A DNA stretch of 64,000 nt from Rhodospirillales bacterium BBD 1991-14 (GCA_001657395.1 LYSY01000008.1:310001-374000); one strand, 5' to 3'. Counted from the stretch's first letter, positions 44,258-52,045 are shown. Notes: generated by a model not told the origin, from the letters alone. Numbers and translations: made by a program.

Positions 44258-44497
44258 GTTGCAGCCGTTGCAGCGGCGTTGCAGGAAATCAGCCGATAAA
44301 CCATTGATCCCTTTACCTTTTTACCTGTCTGCAACGGTGCAACGGCTGCAACGGTATTCCTCGCACGTATGCGCGCGCGTGCGCGCGCGTCTGCGACCCT
44401 GCATTTACCGTTGCAGGCGTTGCAGTGCCTTTTTCCTTAATGATGGCAGTGACTTAGCTGCAACACTGGCTTGTTGCAGGCTGTTGCACCCGTTGCA
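44258..44497. repeat. Iteron-like cluster of GTTGCA/TGCAAC hexamers
   Basis: Twelve copies were found. GTTGCA starts at 44258, 44267, 44278, 44410, 44419, 44473, 44483 and 44492; TGCAAC starts at 44330, 44338, 44347 and 44459. Within clusters the spacing is 8-11 bp, about one helical turn, and orientation is uniform in each cluster. Such phased arrays are typical of replication iterons, packaging (cos/pac) binding sites or cooperative regulator sites. It sits beside terS. Confidence 0.75.
44362..44390. other. Perfect alternating purine-pyrimidine tract (Z-DNA type)
   Basis: Twenty-nine bases alternate strictly between pyrimidine and purine, mostly CG and TG steps (two GCGCGCGCGT units after CGCACGTAT). 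This favours left-handed DNA under negative supercoiling. It lies in the middle of the hexamer array. Confidence 0.65.
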
Positions 44498-44580
44498 CCT
44501 TAAACCGCTGGTGCGAACAACCCCGCGCCGCTTCGCGAACTGATTGATCCAATGGGTTTGAGGGCGCGGAGACAAAAAAA

Positions 44581-44660
44581 GAGAACTGAATTCCCTTCTC
44601 TGTGTTGACAAAGGGAACTGTGTTCCCATATCCATGAAACGCAATGGGAACTGAATTCCC
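44581..44660 (+). promoter_or_regulatory. Early promoter with three phased GGGAA-N5-TTCCC operators
   Basis: Three 15-bp sites are at 44581-44595 (one arm mismatch, GAGAA), 44613-44627 and 44646-44660. The middle of each is CTGAA or CTGTG. Centre spacing is 32 and 33 bp, three helical turns. A consensus -35 TTGACA lies at 44605-44610 and the second operator fills the spacer; the -10 near 44627-44633 (CATATC) is poor. The third operator is just before the ribosome binding site of the first early gene. A repressor bound here would shut the plus-strand early operon. Confidence 0.72.
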
Positions 44661-44682
44661 TTTCTTATTGAGGAGAGCAGCA

Positions 44683-45150
44683 ATGCAGCTTGTGTTTGAA
44701 CCCCTTGCCGATGGTGGCTGGCTCCACCGCAGCGACCGCAGCCAGGCCTATGGCCAATGGATCGGCCTAGACCCGACTGACCTGCAGTCGATTGATCGCG
44801 CGTTCTCCCAGGTCCGCAGCGCGGGCTGGGATGAGGGCTACGACCAAGGCCACCATGACGGCAAGGTCGCCGGCAAGGCGGAAGCCGAAGAGGACGCCAT
44901 CGACTACGAGCAGGCCTACGGCGAAGGCCGTGCCGAGGGTCTTGATGCCGGGCGCGCCCTGGGATCGCTTCATGGCGCCCATGAAGTCTCCGAGAACATC
45001 CTGGAGCTTCTGGACCACCTGGACGATGACCCGCAGATCTTGCGGAAGCTGCGCCGCCAGCTGCGCGCGGACCTGCGCCAGTACCAGACGAAAGTCGATG
45101 AGCTGGAGCGCATCGAGAAGCGGATCGAGGCCGCGCGCGATGCGGCCTGA
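44683..45150 (+). CDS. Hypothetical early phage protein (coiled-coil)
   Basis: This is the first gene of the plus-strand early operon, 155 aa. The N-terminus is globular (VFEPLADGGWLHRSDRSQAYG). An acidic/His-rich repeat-like helix (GWDEGYDQGHHDGKVAGKAE, then YGEGRAEGLDAG) and a C-terminal coiled coil (KVDELERIEKRIEAARDAA) follow. No family is recognised. The start has GAGGAG upstream. Its promoter is the operator-covered one just before it, so it is expressed when the repressor is lifted. Confidence 0.62.
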   Translation: MQLVFEPLADGGWLHRSDRSQAYGQWIGLDPTDLQSIDRAFSQVRSAGWDEGYDQGHHDGKVAGKAEAEEDAIDYEQAYGEGRAEGLDAGRALGSLHGAHEVSENILELLDHLDDDPQILRKLRRQLRADLRQYQTKVDELERIEKRIEAARDAA

Positions 45151-45226
45151 CCGCAGCGGCCCGGCGGCGCTGGCACGCCGTCCGGGCCCGATCACAGCCA
45201 ACCCCTTGCAACAGGAGAAACCGACC

Positions 45227-46072
45227 ATGACCGAGAACGATAAGACCAACTGGTACGAAGAGAAGCAAGAGCGGCGCCGGGAGCGCCTGGAGGCCCGTGC
45301 CGAGAGGGCGGACGCCGAGGCGCGGCGGCGCTTCAAAGCGTCGGATGACGCAATCGCCGGCATTCCCCCGGGCCAGCCCATCCTTGTGGGCCATCACTCC
45401 GAAGGGCGACACCGGCGCGCCCTCGATCGCTGCCACAACCACATGCGCAAGGGACTGGACGCCCAGAACGACGCCCGCCACCTGCGGGGCCAGGCTGCCG
45501 CGGTGGGTACGGGCGGCATCAGCAGCGACGATCCGGAGGCTATCGCCAAGCTGCGCCAGAAATTGGCGAGGCGCGAAGAAGCGCAGCGCCTGATGGTCGC
45601 GACCAACAAGGCCTGGCGGACCTGGAACAAGAACCCGGAGGCGCCGGCGGCACGCAAGGCAATGGAGGCTCTGCCTCAGGCCATGCAGGAACGGGTCAGG
45701 GCCTATGATCCGGAGCAGTGCTACAGCTGGGAGCGCAAAGGGCCTTTCCCAAGCTACAGCCTCAGCAACAACAATGCCGAGGTGCGGCGGCTGAAACAGC
45801 GCCTGGCGCAGCTGGAAGCTGCGGCCGAGCGGCCCGCGGTGCCGGATGTCCAGGGCAAAGGCTATACCCTGCGCGAAAACCAGGACATCAACCGCATTCA
45901 GTTCCTCTTTGACGGCAAGCCGCCCCCCGCGGTGCGCCAGGAGCTGAAGGGTCGGGGATTTCGCTGGGCACGGTCGGAAGGCGCCTGGCAGCGTCAGCTG
46001 AACAACAGCGGACGCTGGGCCGCGCAATGCGTCGTCGACGACCTGGCAAAGCTCCAGGCCGAGGAGGACTGA
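45227..46072 (+). CDS. DUF3560 domain-containing protein
   Basis: This 281-aa protein has the conserved DUF3560 start: a charged helix (WYEEKQERRRERLEARAERA) followed by GQPILVGHHSEGRHRRALDR. A coiled-coil middle follows. The C-terminus (QFLFDGKPPPAVRQELKGRGFRW) resembles the small domain that ends many DUF3560 proteins and plasmid or phage ssDNA-associated factors. DUF3560 is common on plasmids and phages; the function is not established. Start supported by AGGAGA. It is in an early operon with its neighbours. Confidence 0.8.
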   Translation: MTENDKTNWYEEKQERRRERLEARAERADAEARRRFKASDDAIAGIPPGQPILVGHHSEGRHRRALDRCHNHMRKGLDAQNDARHLRGQAAAVGTGGISSDDPEAIAKLRQKLARREEAQRLMVATNKAWRTWNKNPEAPAARKAMEALPQAMQERVRAYDPEQCYSWERKGPFPSYSLSNNNAEVRRLKQRLAQLEAAAERPAVPDVQGKGYTLRENQDINRIQFLFDGKPPPAVRQELKGRGFRWARSEGAWQRQLNNSGRWAAQCVVDDLAKLQAEED

Positions 46073-46075
46073 GCC

Positions 46076-46345
46076 ATGACCACAGACTACCAAAACGAAC
46101 TGGTCGACCGCTGCGCTCCGCGTTGGGCCTGGGAGGTCATCGACGAAACGCTTGCCGCAGACGCTTTGTCCTCCGCCTTCGATCCGACCCTGCGCCAGCA
46201 AATCCAATTGGCACTCGAAGCCATGATCCAGGCCTGCGCCGGCGAGACCATCTGCGAAGAGTGCGGTGAGAGCGTAGAGGAGATCATCGGCTGTCCGGAC
46301 GGCGCAGAGATTTGCCAAGACTGCTTTGACGCGGGTCACCACTGA
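46076..46345 (+). CDS. Small protein with C-terminal zinc ribbon
   Basis: This 89-aa early protein has a helical N-terminus and a C-terminal CEEC...CQDC pair (residues about 60-83), a treble-clef or ribbon-like zinc site. It lies 3 bp after the DUF3560 gene and is followed by a strong terminator, so it ends the early operon. DNA or protein binding is likely; the partner is unknown. Confidence 0.65.
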   Translation: MTTDYQNELVDRCAPRWAWEVIDETLAADALSSAFDPTLRQQIQLALEAMIQACAGETICEECGESVEEIIGCPDGAEICQDCFDAGHH

Positions 46346-46356
46346 CCCACCACCTA

Positions 46357-46384
46357 GGCGGGGGCTTCGGCCCCCGCCGTTTCT
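46357..46384 (+). terminator. Strong intrinsic terminator with UUCG loop
   Basis: A perfect 9-bp stem (GGCGGGGGC/GCCCCCGCC) closes on a TTCG tetraloop and is followed by GTTTCT. It ends the short plus-strand early operon. It lies upstream of the small Cro-like gene, which may be reached by readthrough. Confidence 0.8.
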
Positions 46385-46402
46385 GTGATAGGAGTCCCGC
46401 TC

Positions 46403-46600
46403 ATGAGCACCGACCTGAAGAAGGCCCGCGAGACCTTGGGCCTGACCCAAGAGCAGATCGCTACCCGCCTGGGCATCACCCGGAAGTGGTGGGGCACGAT
46501 GGAGCGGGGCCAGGCGGCGGTGCCGCCGACCGTCGCCCTGGCCGTTGCCCAGCTGCTCACACTGCACGCTCAAAACCCGTCTCCCCCTTCGTCCGACTGA
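46403..46600 (+). CDS. Small XRE-family (Cro-like) HTH protein
   Basis: This 65-aa protein is almost only a helix-turn-helix (ARETLGLTQEQIATRLGITR, then KWWGTMERGQAAVPPTVA). It has the size of phage Cro-type or antitoxin-type regulators. A GGAG site precedes the ATG. It follows the terminator of the early operon and converges on the helicase gene, overlapping it by 31 nt. It could bind the GGGAA-N5-TTCCC operators upstream of the early operon, but this is only inferred from location. Confidence 0.75.
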   Translation: MSTDLKKARETLGLTQEQIATRLGITRKWWGTMERGQAAVPPTVALAVAQLLTLHAQNPSPPSSD

Positions 46601-48429
46601 GCGGGCGGGATCACCTGGTCGTAGGGAACCAGTACGCAGCGCGAGGCGACGCCGGCGAAGCGCAGGTTGCCCCGCTGCGCCCCCTGGACGCGCTCCAGGG
46701 CCTGGACCCAGACGCCGGTGGTCCCGGCGCGCTTCGACCAGATCGTGTCCCTCAGCAGCCCCGCCAGGCCGTTGTGGCTGTTGGCGAAGGCGACCCACTC
46801 CCCTTCCGGCTTGGCGCGCCCGCCCGCTGGGTTCAAGACATAGCGCATGCCATAGGTGCCGAGGACTTCCTGCGCCTTGCTGGCGCCGCCTAGACCGATC
46901 TGTTCGCTGCCGCGCCCCGAGGCCTCCAGGATGAAGGCGCCCACTGTCGTCTTGGTGCCGTCGCGGTAGGCATCGAGGACGGAGGTGCGGAGGTGGTCGA
47001 TCAGGTAGTCGTGGTTGCTCACCGCGTCCCGCGTCTCGGCGAGCGCCGCGGCCTTCAGTTTGTCGGCCCAGCCCTTCAGGACTTCGCTGTCGGGCGGGTG
47101 GTCGTCGAGCACCAGGTCGGCGCAGGCCAGGAGCGTGCCGAAGACATCGGCGCCGCGCCCGCCGTGCCCGGCGTTGACCGCGAGCTCCTGGCGGTAGGCG
47201 TCCAGGGTCTCGGCGAAGCGCGGCCACTGGTCGAGCATGCGCCGCCTGAGACGCGCGCCGAGCGCGCCCATAGACTTGGCGTCCATCTTCGGCGGGTCGG
47301 TGGCGTCGAGCCGCTGCAGGTCCATGATCGCCATGCGGCTGCGGTCCTGCGACTGCAGCGGCGGAATCAGGATGGAGGAAAACAGGAAGCAGGACCGCGC
47401 GACGAACTCGCTGCCGACGTGGTCCGCACCGCCGCGCAGCATCAGCGATCCGCTCGCCGCCAGGCGGGCCAGTTCCACCACCTTGTTGACACGGCGATTG
47501 TCCTCTTCGGCTTCGAGCTCGTCGAAGGCCACCGGCAGGGAGGCATGGCCGAGCTTCTGCCAGATGCCCGCCGGTGTCGCATCGGCGACCGAGACCAGGC
47601 CCTCGCCCAGAACCCAGCCGATGAGCTTGTGCAAGGTCGATTTGCCCGAGGCCGCATCGCCGGTGACCCAGGCGAGCGGGCGCCAGTCCAGGGCGCCGCC
47701 GACGATGGCCGCCGCGACCCAGCCCAGCAGCAGCTGCGCATCGGTGTCGCCGCGCTTCCAATTCCAGGTACTCAGCAGCGCCAGGAGCTCCGGGCCCGGC
47801 CCGGCGTCGCCGGCGGCGACGGCCTGGTCGCAGGGCCGGGGCTGCGCAGCGGCGGCGGGGTAGACGTACTTGCCGTCCGGCCCGGGGGCTTCGATCTCCG
47901 GGCGGGTGTGGGTCGCGATCACTTCGCCGGGCGGTCTTGACCGGATCAGCCCGTCGCCGACGTGGAACACGAGCTCGCCGGTTTCGCTGAGCCAGGCGCC
48001 GGGCCCGCGCGTGCGGCCCATGACATTCCACACGCCGCGTTTCGCCGCCGCCTCCATCAGCGCTTCGGCTGCCTGTTCGGGGCGCCATCCGGTCACCGCG
48101 CCTGACCTGTCGTGGCGCGGCCAGTGCGTGTAGAGCTCGTCGATCTCCATGCCGAACAAGCCCTGAATGTCAAGGCGTCCATGCTCGCGGGCCTTCAGCT
48201 CGCGCAGCTGGCGCGACGCATCGAGGTAGTAGTAGTAGCCGCCGTTGATGCCCAAGGGCTTGACGGGGCAGTCGTCAGGCAGCCTGCCCTTGCGCCTTGG
48301 GTTCACCGGCTGGTTGGGCCCTTCCGGCTCCGCCGGCGGCGGATCTTCCGGCGCCGGCGGCATGATCTCCCGCGCGTTGTCCATCACGCTGCGCACGGCG
48401 GCGATCCCGCTGTCTTCGGCGTCACTCAT
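46570..48429 (-). CDS. DUF927-like replicative ATPase/helicase
   Basis: This 619-aa protein carries a Walker A motif GDAASGKST at residues 257-265 and an acidic Walker-B-like FDELEAEE near residue 302. The surrounding pattern (AWVTGDAASGKSTLHKLIGW, then VADATPAGIWQKLG) is of the DUF927 / primase-associated superfamily 3-like type. The N-terminal ~170 residues probably load the enzyme. It works with the Toprim primase-like gene of the same operon, so it is probably the phage replicative helicase. The start is inside the overlap with the upstream membrane protein gene. Confidence 0.82.
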   Translation of the reverse strand: MSDAEDSGIAAVRSVMDNAREIMPPAPEDPPPAEPEGPNQPVNPRRKGRLPDDCPVKPLGINGGYYYYLDASRQLRELKAREHGRLDIQGLFGMEIDELYTHWPRHDRSGAVTGWRPEQAAEALMEAAAKRGVWNVMGRTRGPGAWLSETGELVFHVGDGLIRSRPPGEVIATHTRPEIEAPGPDGKYVYPAAAAQPRPCDQAVAAGDAGPGPELLALLSTWNWKRGDTDAQLLLGWVAAAIVGGALDWRPLAWVTGDAASGKSTLHKLIGWVLGEGLVSVADATPAGIWQKLGHASLPVAFDELEAEEDNRRVNKVVELARLAASGSLMLRGGADHVGSEFVARSCFLFSSILIPPLQSQDRSRMAIMDLQRLDATDPPKMDAKSMGALGARLRRRMLDQWPRFAETLDAYRQELAVNAGHGGRGADVFGTLLACADLVLDDHPPDSEVLKGWADKLKAAALAETRDAVSNHDYLIDHLRTSVLDAYRDGTKTTVGAFILEASGRGSEQIGLGGASKAQEVLGTYGMRYVLNPAGGRAKPEGEWVAFANSHNGLAGLLRDTIWSKRAGTTGVWVQALERVQGAQRGNLRFAGVASRCVLVPYDQVIPPAQSDEGGDGF

Positions 48430-48760
48430 CGGACAGGTCCCGCAAGTGGGCGCCAAGGCCGTGGTGGCGCACGCAGGCAAGCTCCGGGGAGAAGATCTCC
48501 ACCACGACGCTGCTATCGCCGGCGTCGCCGATGAAATAGGGCGCGAAGCCCTGGACCTCTTCGTCGAAGACGACCGCCGCGACCCCACAGCGCATGACCG
48601 GGATGTCGATCTCGCCCTGGGCCGGCGAGGCTTCGGCGGCCAGAACACCCAGCAGGAAAGCATAAACTCCAGTGAGCACGAGGATCGTGCGGATCGCCCA
48701 CTTCCAGCGTGTTTCGGTTGGGCGCATCGCACCGATCACAAGATTGTGCAGCCAGGTCAT
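48422..48760 (-). CDS. Small membrane protein within replication operon
   Basis: This 112-aa protein has one transmembrane helix (ILVLTGVYAFLLGVLAA, about residues 26-42). A mainly acidic soluble domain follows that would face the periplasm or cytoplasm depending on topology. The family is unknown. Coupled by ATGA to the methyltransferase upstream and by an 8-bp overlap to the helicase downstream. It may be a superinfection or host-modifying factor. Confidence 0.58.
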   Translation of the reverse strand: MTWLHNLVIGAMRPTETRWKWAIRTILVLTGVYAFLLGVLAAEASPAQGEIDIPVMRCGVAAVVFDEEVQGFAPYFIGDAGDSSVVVEIFSPELACVRHHGLGAHLRDLSDE

Positions 48761-49461
48761 GCTGCGGCTTCCATGATCGCGTGACCGATGACCTCGGCCA
48801 TGTGCGGTGGGTTGCTGTCTCCAAGCGCTTCTATGCGCTCCTTTCTGGTCTTGCCGCCTTCTCCGGCAGACCGAGCATCCACTGGTAGAGATCCGAGCTT
48901 ATGCGGGTCCCAATCACCTCTGGCATCTGCTGCCCTCTTGACCCGCTCAATCGCGGATGGAACCGACTTCCAGGCGAGCGCCAGTCGCGACACGCAGGCG
49001 CCGGCAAGTATGAACACTCGCCGGCGAAGATAAGGCGCACCAACATCGCAAGCCGCAAACTCAAGTCGGGCTGAGCTGTACCCAGACGCACAAAGGTCAC
49101 CAGCGACTTGGGTTTCCCACGCCTTGTTTCCGGGTGGCTGTTCCACGACAACCCATTCTGCTGCCATGTCGTCGCGGCGGATGATGGCGAGCATGGTGGG
49201 CCACAACGATGTGCCAGACCGCCGGCCGTGCACGGCTGCGGCAACCGACGTAGCTTGGCACGGTGGCCCGCCGATGACGATTTCAACCTCGACTGAGGGA
49301 CAGGAACGCACGTCGTCATAGATGGGAACCTCCGGAAACCGCTTGGCCAGCTCTACCCGGCGCTCGGCTTTGATCTCGCAAAGCGCGGCCACCTTAATCC
49401 CGGCACGCTGCAGTCCGAGCGCATGACACCCGATGCAGGAGAACAGATCGAGCGCACGCAT
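48757..49461 (-). CDS. C5-cytosine DNA methyltransferase (short, phage)
   Basis: This 234-aa methyltransferase has motif I DLFSCIGC, motif IV GGPPCQATS with catalytic C68, motif VI VVEQPPGNK and motif VIII LRRRVFI. Typical enzymes are 320-400 aa; here the segment between motifs VIII and X is only ~60 residues, so the target-recognition domain is minimal. No restriction enzyme is adjacent. An orphan, perhaps protecting phage DNA against host restriction. It starts with a TGATG overlap after the primase-like gene (a GTG one codon earlier is possible). Confidence 0.86.
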   Translation of the reverse strand: MRALDLFSCIGCHALGLQRAGIKVAALCEIKAERRVELAKRFPEVPIYDDVRSCPSVEVEIVIGGPPCQATSVAAAVHGRRSGTSLWPTMLAIIRRDDMAAEWVVVEQPPGNKAWETQVAGDLCASGYSSARLEFAACDVGAPYLRRRVFILAGACVSRLALAWKSVPSAIERVKRAADARGDWDPHKLGSLPVDARSAGEGGKTRKERIEALGDSNPPHMAEVIGHAIMEAAA

Positions 49462-50534
49462 CACGCCACCCCCTCTTCCCGGCCCGACTGCCGCAGCAGG
49501 TCGTTCACGTCCTTCACGCCCTTCGGCGGGGCGAAGACGAAGACGCGCTTGCCGGCCTTAAAAAAGTGATCGATGGCCCGGGTCAGGTCGGCGGCGGCCT
49601 TCTTGTTGGCCCCGTCGTTCTGCTGGGCGATGTGGACCGCGCTCACCTGGTCGGGCAGCACCAGTTCCGCCATGGCGCCCAGCGAGACGGCGCAGAGCAC
49701 CATGCGCGACGGGTCGGCGACGGCGCAGGTCAGGCCGTCCTCGATGCCCTCCGAGATCGTCACCGCCGAGCCCTCAGGCACCTGGAACAGGCTCTTGTTC
49801 GCCGCCCCCTTCCACAGCCGGACGCAGCCGCCCTGATAGAGCCCGAGGGTGCGCTTGGCGTCGCGCAGCGGCGCCTTGGTCACCCGCCCGTTGCGGTGGA
49901 CCTGCAGGAAGGTGCGATGCACGGCTAAGAACTGGCCTTGCGGCCCGACGACGGCCGCCACCATGCCGGGCCAGGCAGTCTGGGTTTCGACCGAGTAGAG
50001 CTCCGGGTGATAGACCAGGGAGCGCGGCATGCGCGGCAGCCGCGCCAGGTCGATGCCGCGTTCGTCGCGCAGGTAGCGCTCCGCCGGCGTGCCGGCGATG
50101 GGCTGGGCCGAGAGATAAAGGCGCTGCGCCTGGCGCCGCCGCCGCTCGCGCTGCTCTTGCGCCCTGGCCTGCGCCTGGCGCTGTGCCGCTGCGGCCTCGC
50201 GCTTGCGGATCTGCAGCTGCTGCGGGGTCGCATCCTCCAGGCCAAGCCAGCGCTTGGCCCAGGCCACCGCGTCTTTCTTGTCGATCTGGCCGAGGTAGGC
50301 GACCAAGTCGAGGGCGTCGCCCTTGTCCCCCGTCGCGAACTCCGACCAGATGCCCCGCTTGGCGCCGGCAACGCAGATCCGGAAGGAGCCCGGATGCCGG
50401 TCCTCGCGGATCGGGTTCAAGACCACGTAGTCGCCGCTTTCGATGTGCCCGCCCGGGCAGAGCTGTTGCAGCAAGGCGTCCAGCTGATGCGTCAGCATGG
50501 CGACTAGGTCCTTGATGTCCACGGGCCGGGTCAT
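49461..50534 (-). CDS. Toprim-domain primase-like protein
   Basis: This 357-aa protein has an N-terminal region with LLQQLCPGGHIESGDYVVLNP and FRICVAGAKRGIWSEFATGD, similar to the N-terminal part of phage primases. A Gln/Arg-rich linker leads to a Toprim domain beginning VTISEGIEDGLT (Toprim Glu). The second acidic motif reads VHIAQQNDGANKKAA, where the usual DxD is reduced to a single Asp. The end KDVNDLLRQ is classical. It partners the DUF927-like ATPase in the same operon. The ATG at 50534 follows an AGGGA site. Confidence 0.82.
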   Translation of the reverse strand: MTRPVDIKDLVAMLTHQLDALLQQLCPGGHIESGDYVVLNPIREDRHPGSFRICVAGAKRGIWSEFATGDKGDALDLVAYLGQIDKKDAVAWAKRWLGLEDATPQQLQIRKREAAAAQRQAQARAQEQRERRRRQAQRLYLSAQPIAGTPAERYLRDERGIDLARLPRMPRSLVYHPELYSVETQTAWPGMVAAVVGPQGQFLAVHRTFLQVHRNGRVTKAPLRDAKRTLGLYQGGCVRLWKGAANKSLFQVPEGSAVTISEGIEDGLTCAVADPSRMVLCAVSLGAMAELVLPDQVSAVHIAQQNDGANKKAAADLTRAIDHFFKAGKRVFVFAPPKGVKDVNDLLRQSGREEGVA

Positions 50535-50721
50535 GGTGATGCGTCCCTGGGGCTTCGTCCGAAGGGCTCTCCCGAAAAGGCGGCGGTGCGGCCGCAATTG
50601 GCAGGGACAGCCGCACCGCCGAGTTCCAGGGAGAAACGCCCGTTGGGCGGTGGCGGCGCGTGGGGAGCGCCGCCCTTCACGGCGCGGGGGACGCGCCGGA
50701 AGCCCGATGTCGGCAGGCCGC

Positions 50722-51483
50722 TCACGCGGCCGCCTCGTCTTGGTGGATGGAGCCGTCGGGGTTACGCACCACCGTGATCGCCTCGCCGACCTGCACGATG
50801 TAGCCCTTCTCCGCTAGGTAGCGCAGGCGCCGCAGCAGGCCCGCGTGCTCGATGCCGGTCTCCATGGCGAGCGCCCTGGGCGTGAGCCCGGGGTTCTCGA
50901 TGACCGCCGTCAGGACCTGGTCCTCCAGCTCGTCGAGCGGATCGGGATCGTCGGGGTCGCCCGCCGGCGCCGACGGCTGCGTCGCCTGTGCCGCGGGAGC
51001 AGGCGCTGAAGAGGCTAGCGCCTGCCCCCCCCCGGGCGGCTTCGCAGCGGGGTGAGCGCCACCCGCCTCCGGCTCTTCCGGACGCGGCGGGAACGCCGGC
51101 AGCGTGACGATCAACTGCTGTTCATCCTCTTCGACCTGGAACTCGGTGTCGGTGGACGGACAGCGCCAATCCGGCAGCCCCTCCCAAATGGGAATGAGGA
51201 TGTTCGCCATTGTGCACTGCTTATGCCTCAGCAGCGTGTAGACCATGTCGCTGTCGTCAGCCCGTGCCGGGGCGAGCATCACGGTTCCCGCGTCGTCGCT
51301 GTTGCCGATGTGAAGGGCGAAGCGTTCGCCGGTTTCCCAGCCAAGCCGCTCCAGAACATCGCCGCCCATCGCGAACCGAACAGTGGCGTAACCGTCCTTC
51401 GTCACACTGATGGCGACCCTGACCCCGTGCAACCTTGCGCCAACATTCTGGCGACGCGGCCGCTTCAACCTCTCGAAACCCAT
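50722..51483 (-). CDS. Hypothetical protein with C-terminal winged helix
   Basis: This 253-aa protein has a beta-rich N-terminal part (VRVAISVTKDGYATVRFAMG), a Pro/Ala/Gly-rich acidic linker (about residues 140-185) and a C-terminal winged-helix (LTPRALAMETGIEHAGLLRR). The N-terminal part resembles small phage replication-associated proteins but is not identified. It may bind DNA at the origin or regulate the operon. TAATG overlap with the upstream gene. Confidence 0.62.
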   Translation of the reverse strand: MGFERLKRPRRQNVGARLHGVRVAISVTKDGYATVRFAMGGDVLERLGWETGERFALHIGNSDDAGTVMLAPARADDSDMVYTLLRHKQCTMANILIPIWEGLPDWRCPSTDTEFQVEEDEQQLIVTLPAFPPRPEEPEAGGAHPAAKPPGGGQALASSAPAPAAQATQPSAPAGDPDDPDPLDELEDQVLTAVIENPGLTPRALAMETGIEHAGLLRRLRYLAEKGYIVQVGEAITVVRNPDGSIHQDEAAA

Positions 51484-51734
51484 TATCCCGTCTCCTCACT
51501 TGCTTGGACGAGGCCCGAGGCTTCGACGGCGCGATCCGCCTTGTCGAGCTCGGACCAAAGGTGTGCCAGGCCTGCAGAGATTGCCGCGCAGCGGATGCCG
51601 TCTTTCGCGCAGCCGTCGCGACTGCGCGCCTTACAGTCGGGGCAGCGGGTCGTGCGCGCGGCCGCCACCACCCTGTCCAGCTGTTGGAGGACCGGGGCGT
51701 ACTCCGCCGGGATCGGCTTGCGGTGCCCGCTCAT
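51483..51734 (-). CDS. Small Cys-rich hypothetical protein
   Basis: This 83-aa protein has a zinc-site-like CPDCKARSRDGCAKDGIRC between two helical segments. The same layout occurs in small phage zinc-finger proteins of replication operons. Coupled by ATGA to the upstream gene and by TAATG to the downstream one. Function unknown. Confidence 0.62.
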   Translation of the reverse strand: MSGHRKPIPAEYAPVLQQLDRVVAAARTTRCPDCKARSRDGCAKDGIRCAAISAGLAHLWSELDKADRAVEASGLVQASEETG

Positions 51735-52045
51735 GCCGCTGCCCCTCCGCCAGGGGGTCGGACGTTCGGGTCGCGGTCGTCGTTGTCGATGCGGTAGCCG
51801 AGTTCTTCGAGGCGCGCGCACAGCATCGGCGCCTCGGCCTCCAGGATCTGCAGGCGCGCAAAGGCGCGCTCGAACCACAGCCGCTCGCGCTCCTGAAACG
51901 CCACGCGGGTCGCCGGGTCGTTGCTCTCTTCGGTCGCCTCGCGCCGGGCCTCGCGCGCCTGGAAGACGCAGGCGATGAGCTCCCAGGTCTTGATGGAGGC
52001 GAGTTCGGCCAGCACCAGGGCCTGTTGTTCCTGCCCGCCGCTCAT
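51731..52045 (-). CDS. Hypothetical protein
   Basis: This 104-aa, helical protein is rich in Ala, Glu and Arg (AREARREATEESNDPATRVAF). No family is recognised. It sits in the chain of overlapping early genes between the replication proteins and the tRNA-Pro gene, with ATGA overlaps on both sides. Confidence 0.55.
   Translation of the reverse strand: MSGGQEQQALVLAELASIKTWELIACVFQAREARREATEESNDPATRVAFQERERLWFERAFARLQILEAEAPMLCARLEELGYRIDNDDRDPNVRPPGGGAAA

Larger units (their letters stand above)
44223..44580. other. Divergent intergenic control region between terS and the early genes
   Basis: This gap has no supported gene. It contains a short AT-rich stretch next to terS, probably its promoter, then the GTTGCA repeat clusters, a Z-DNA-type tract and a second AT-rich stretch. 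Directly to the right are the operator triplet and early promoter. It is the only large non-coding stretch separating the virion module from the early module. Confidence 0.7.
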
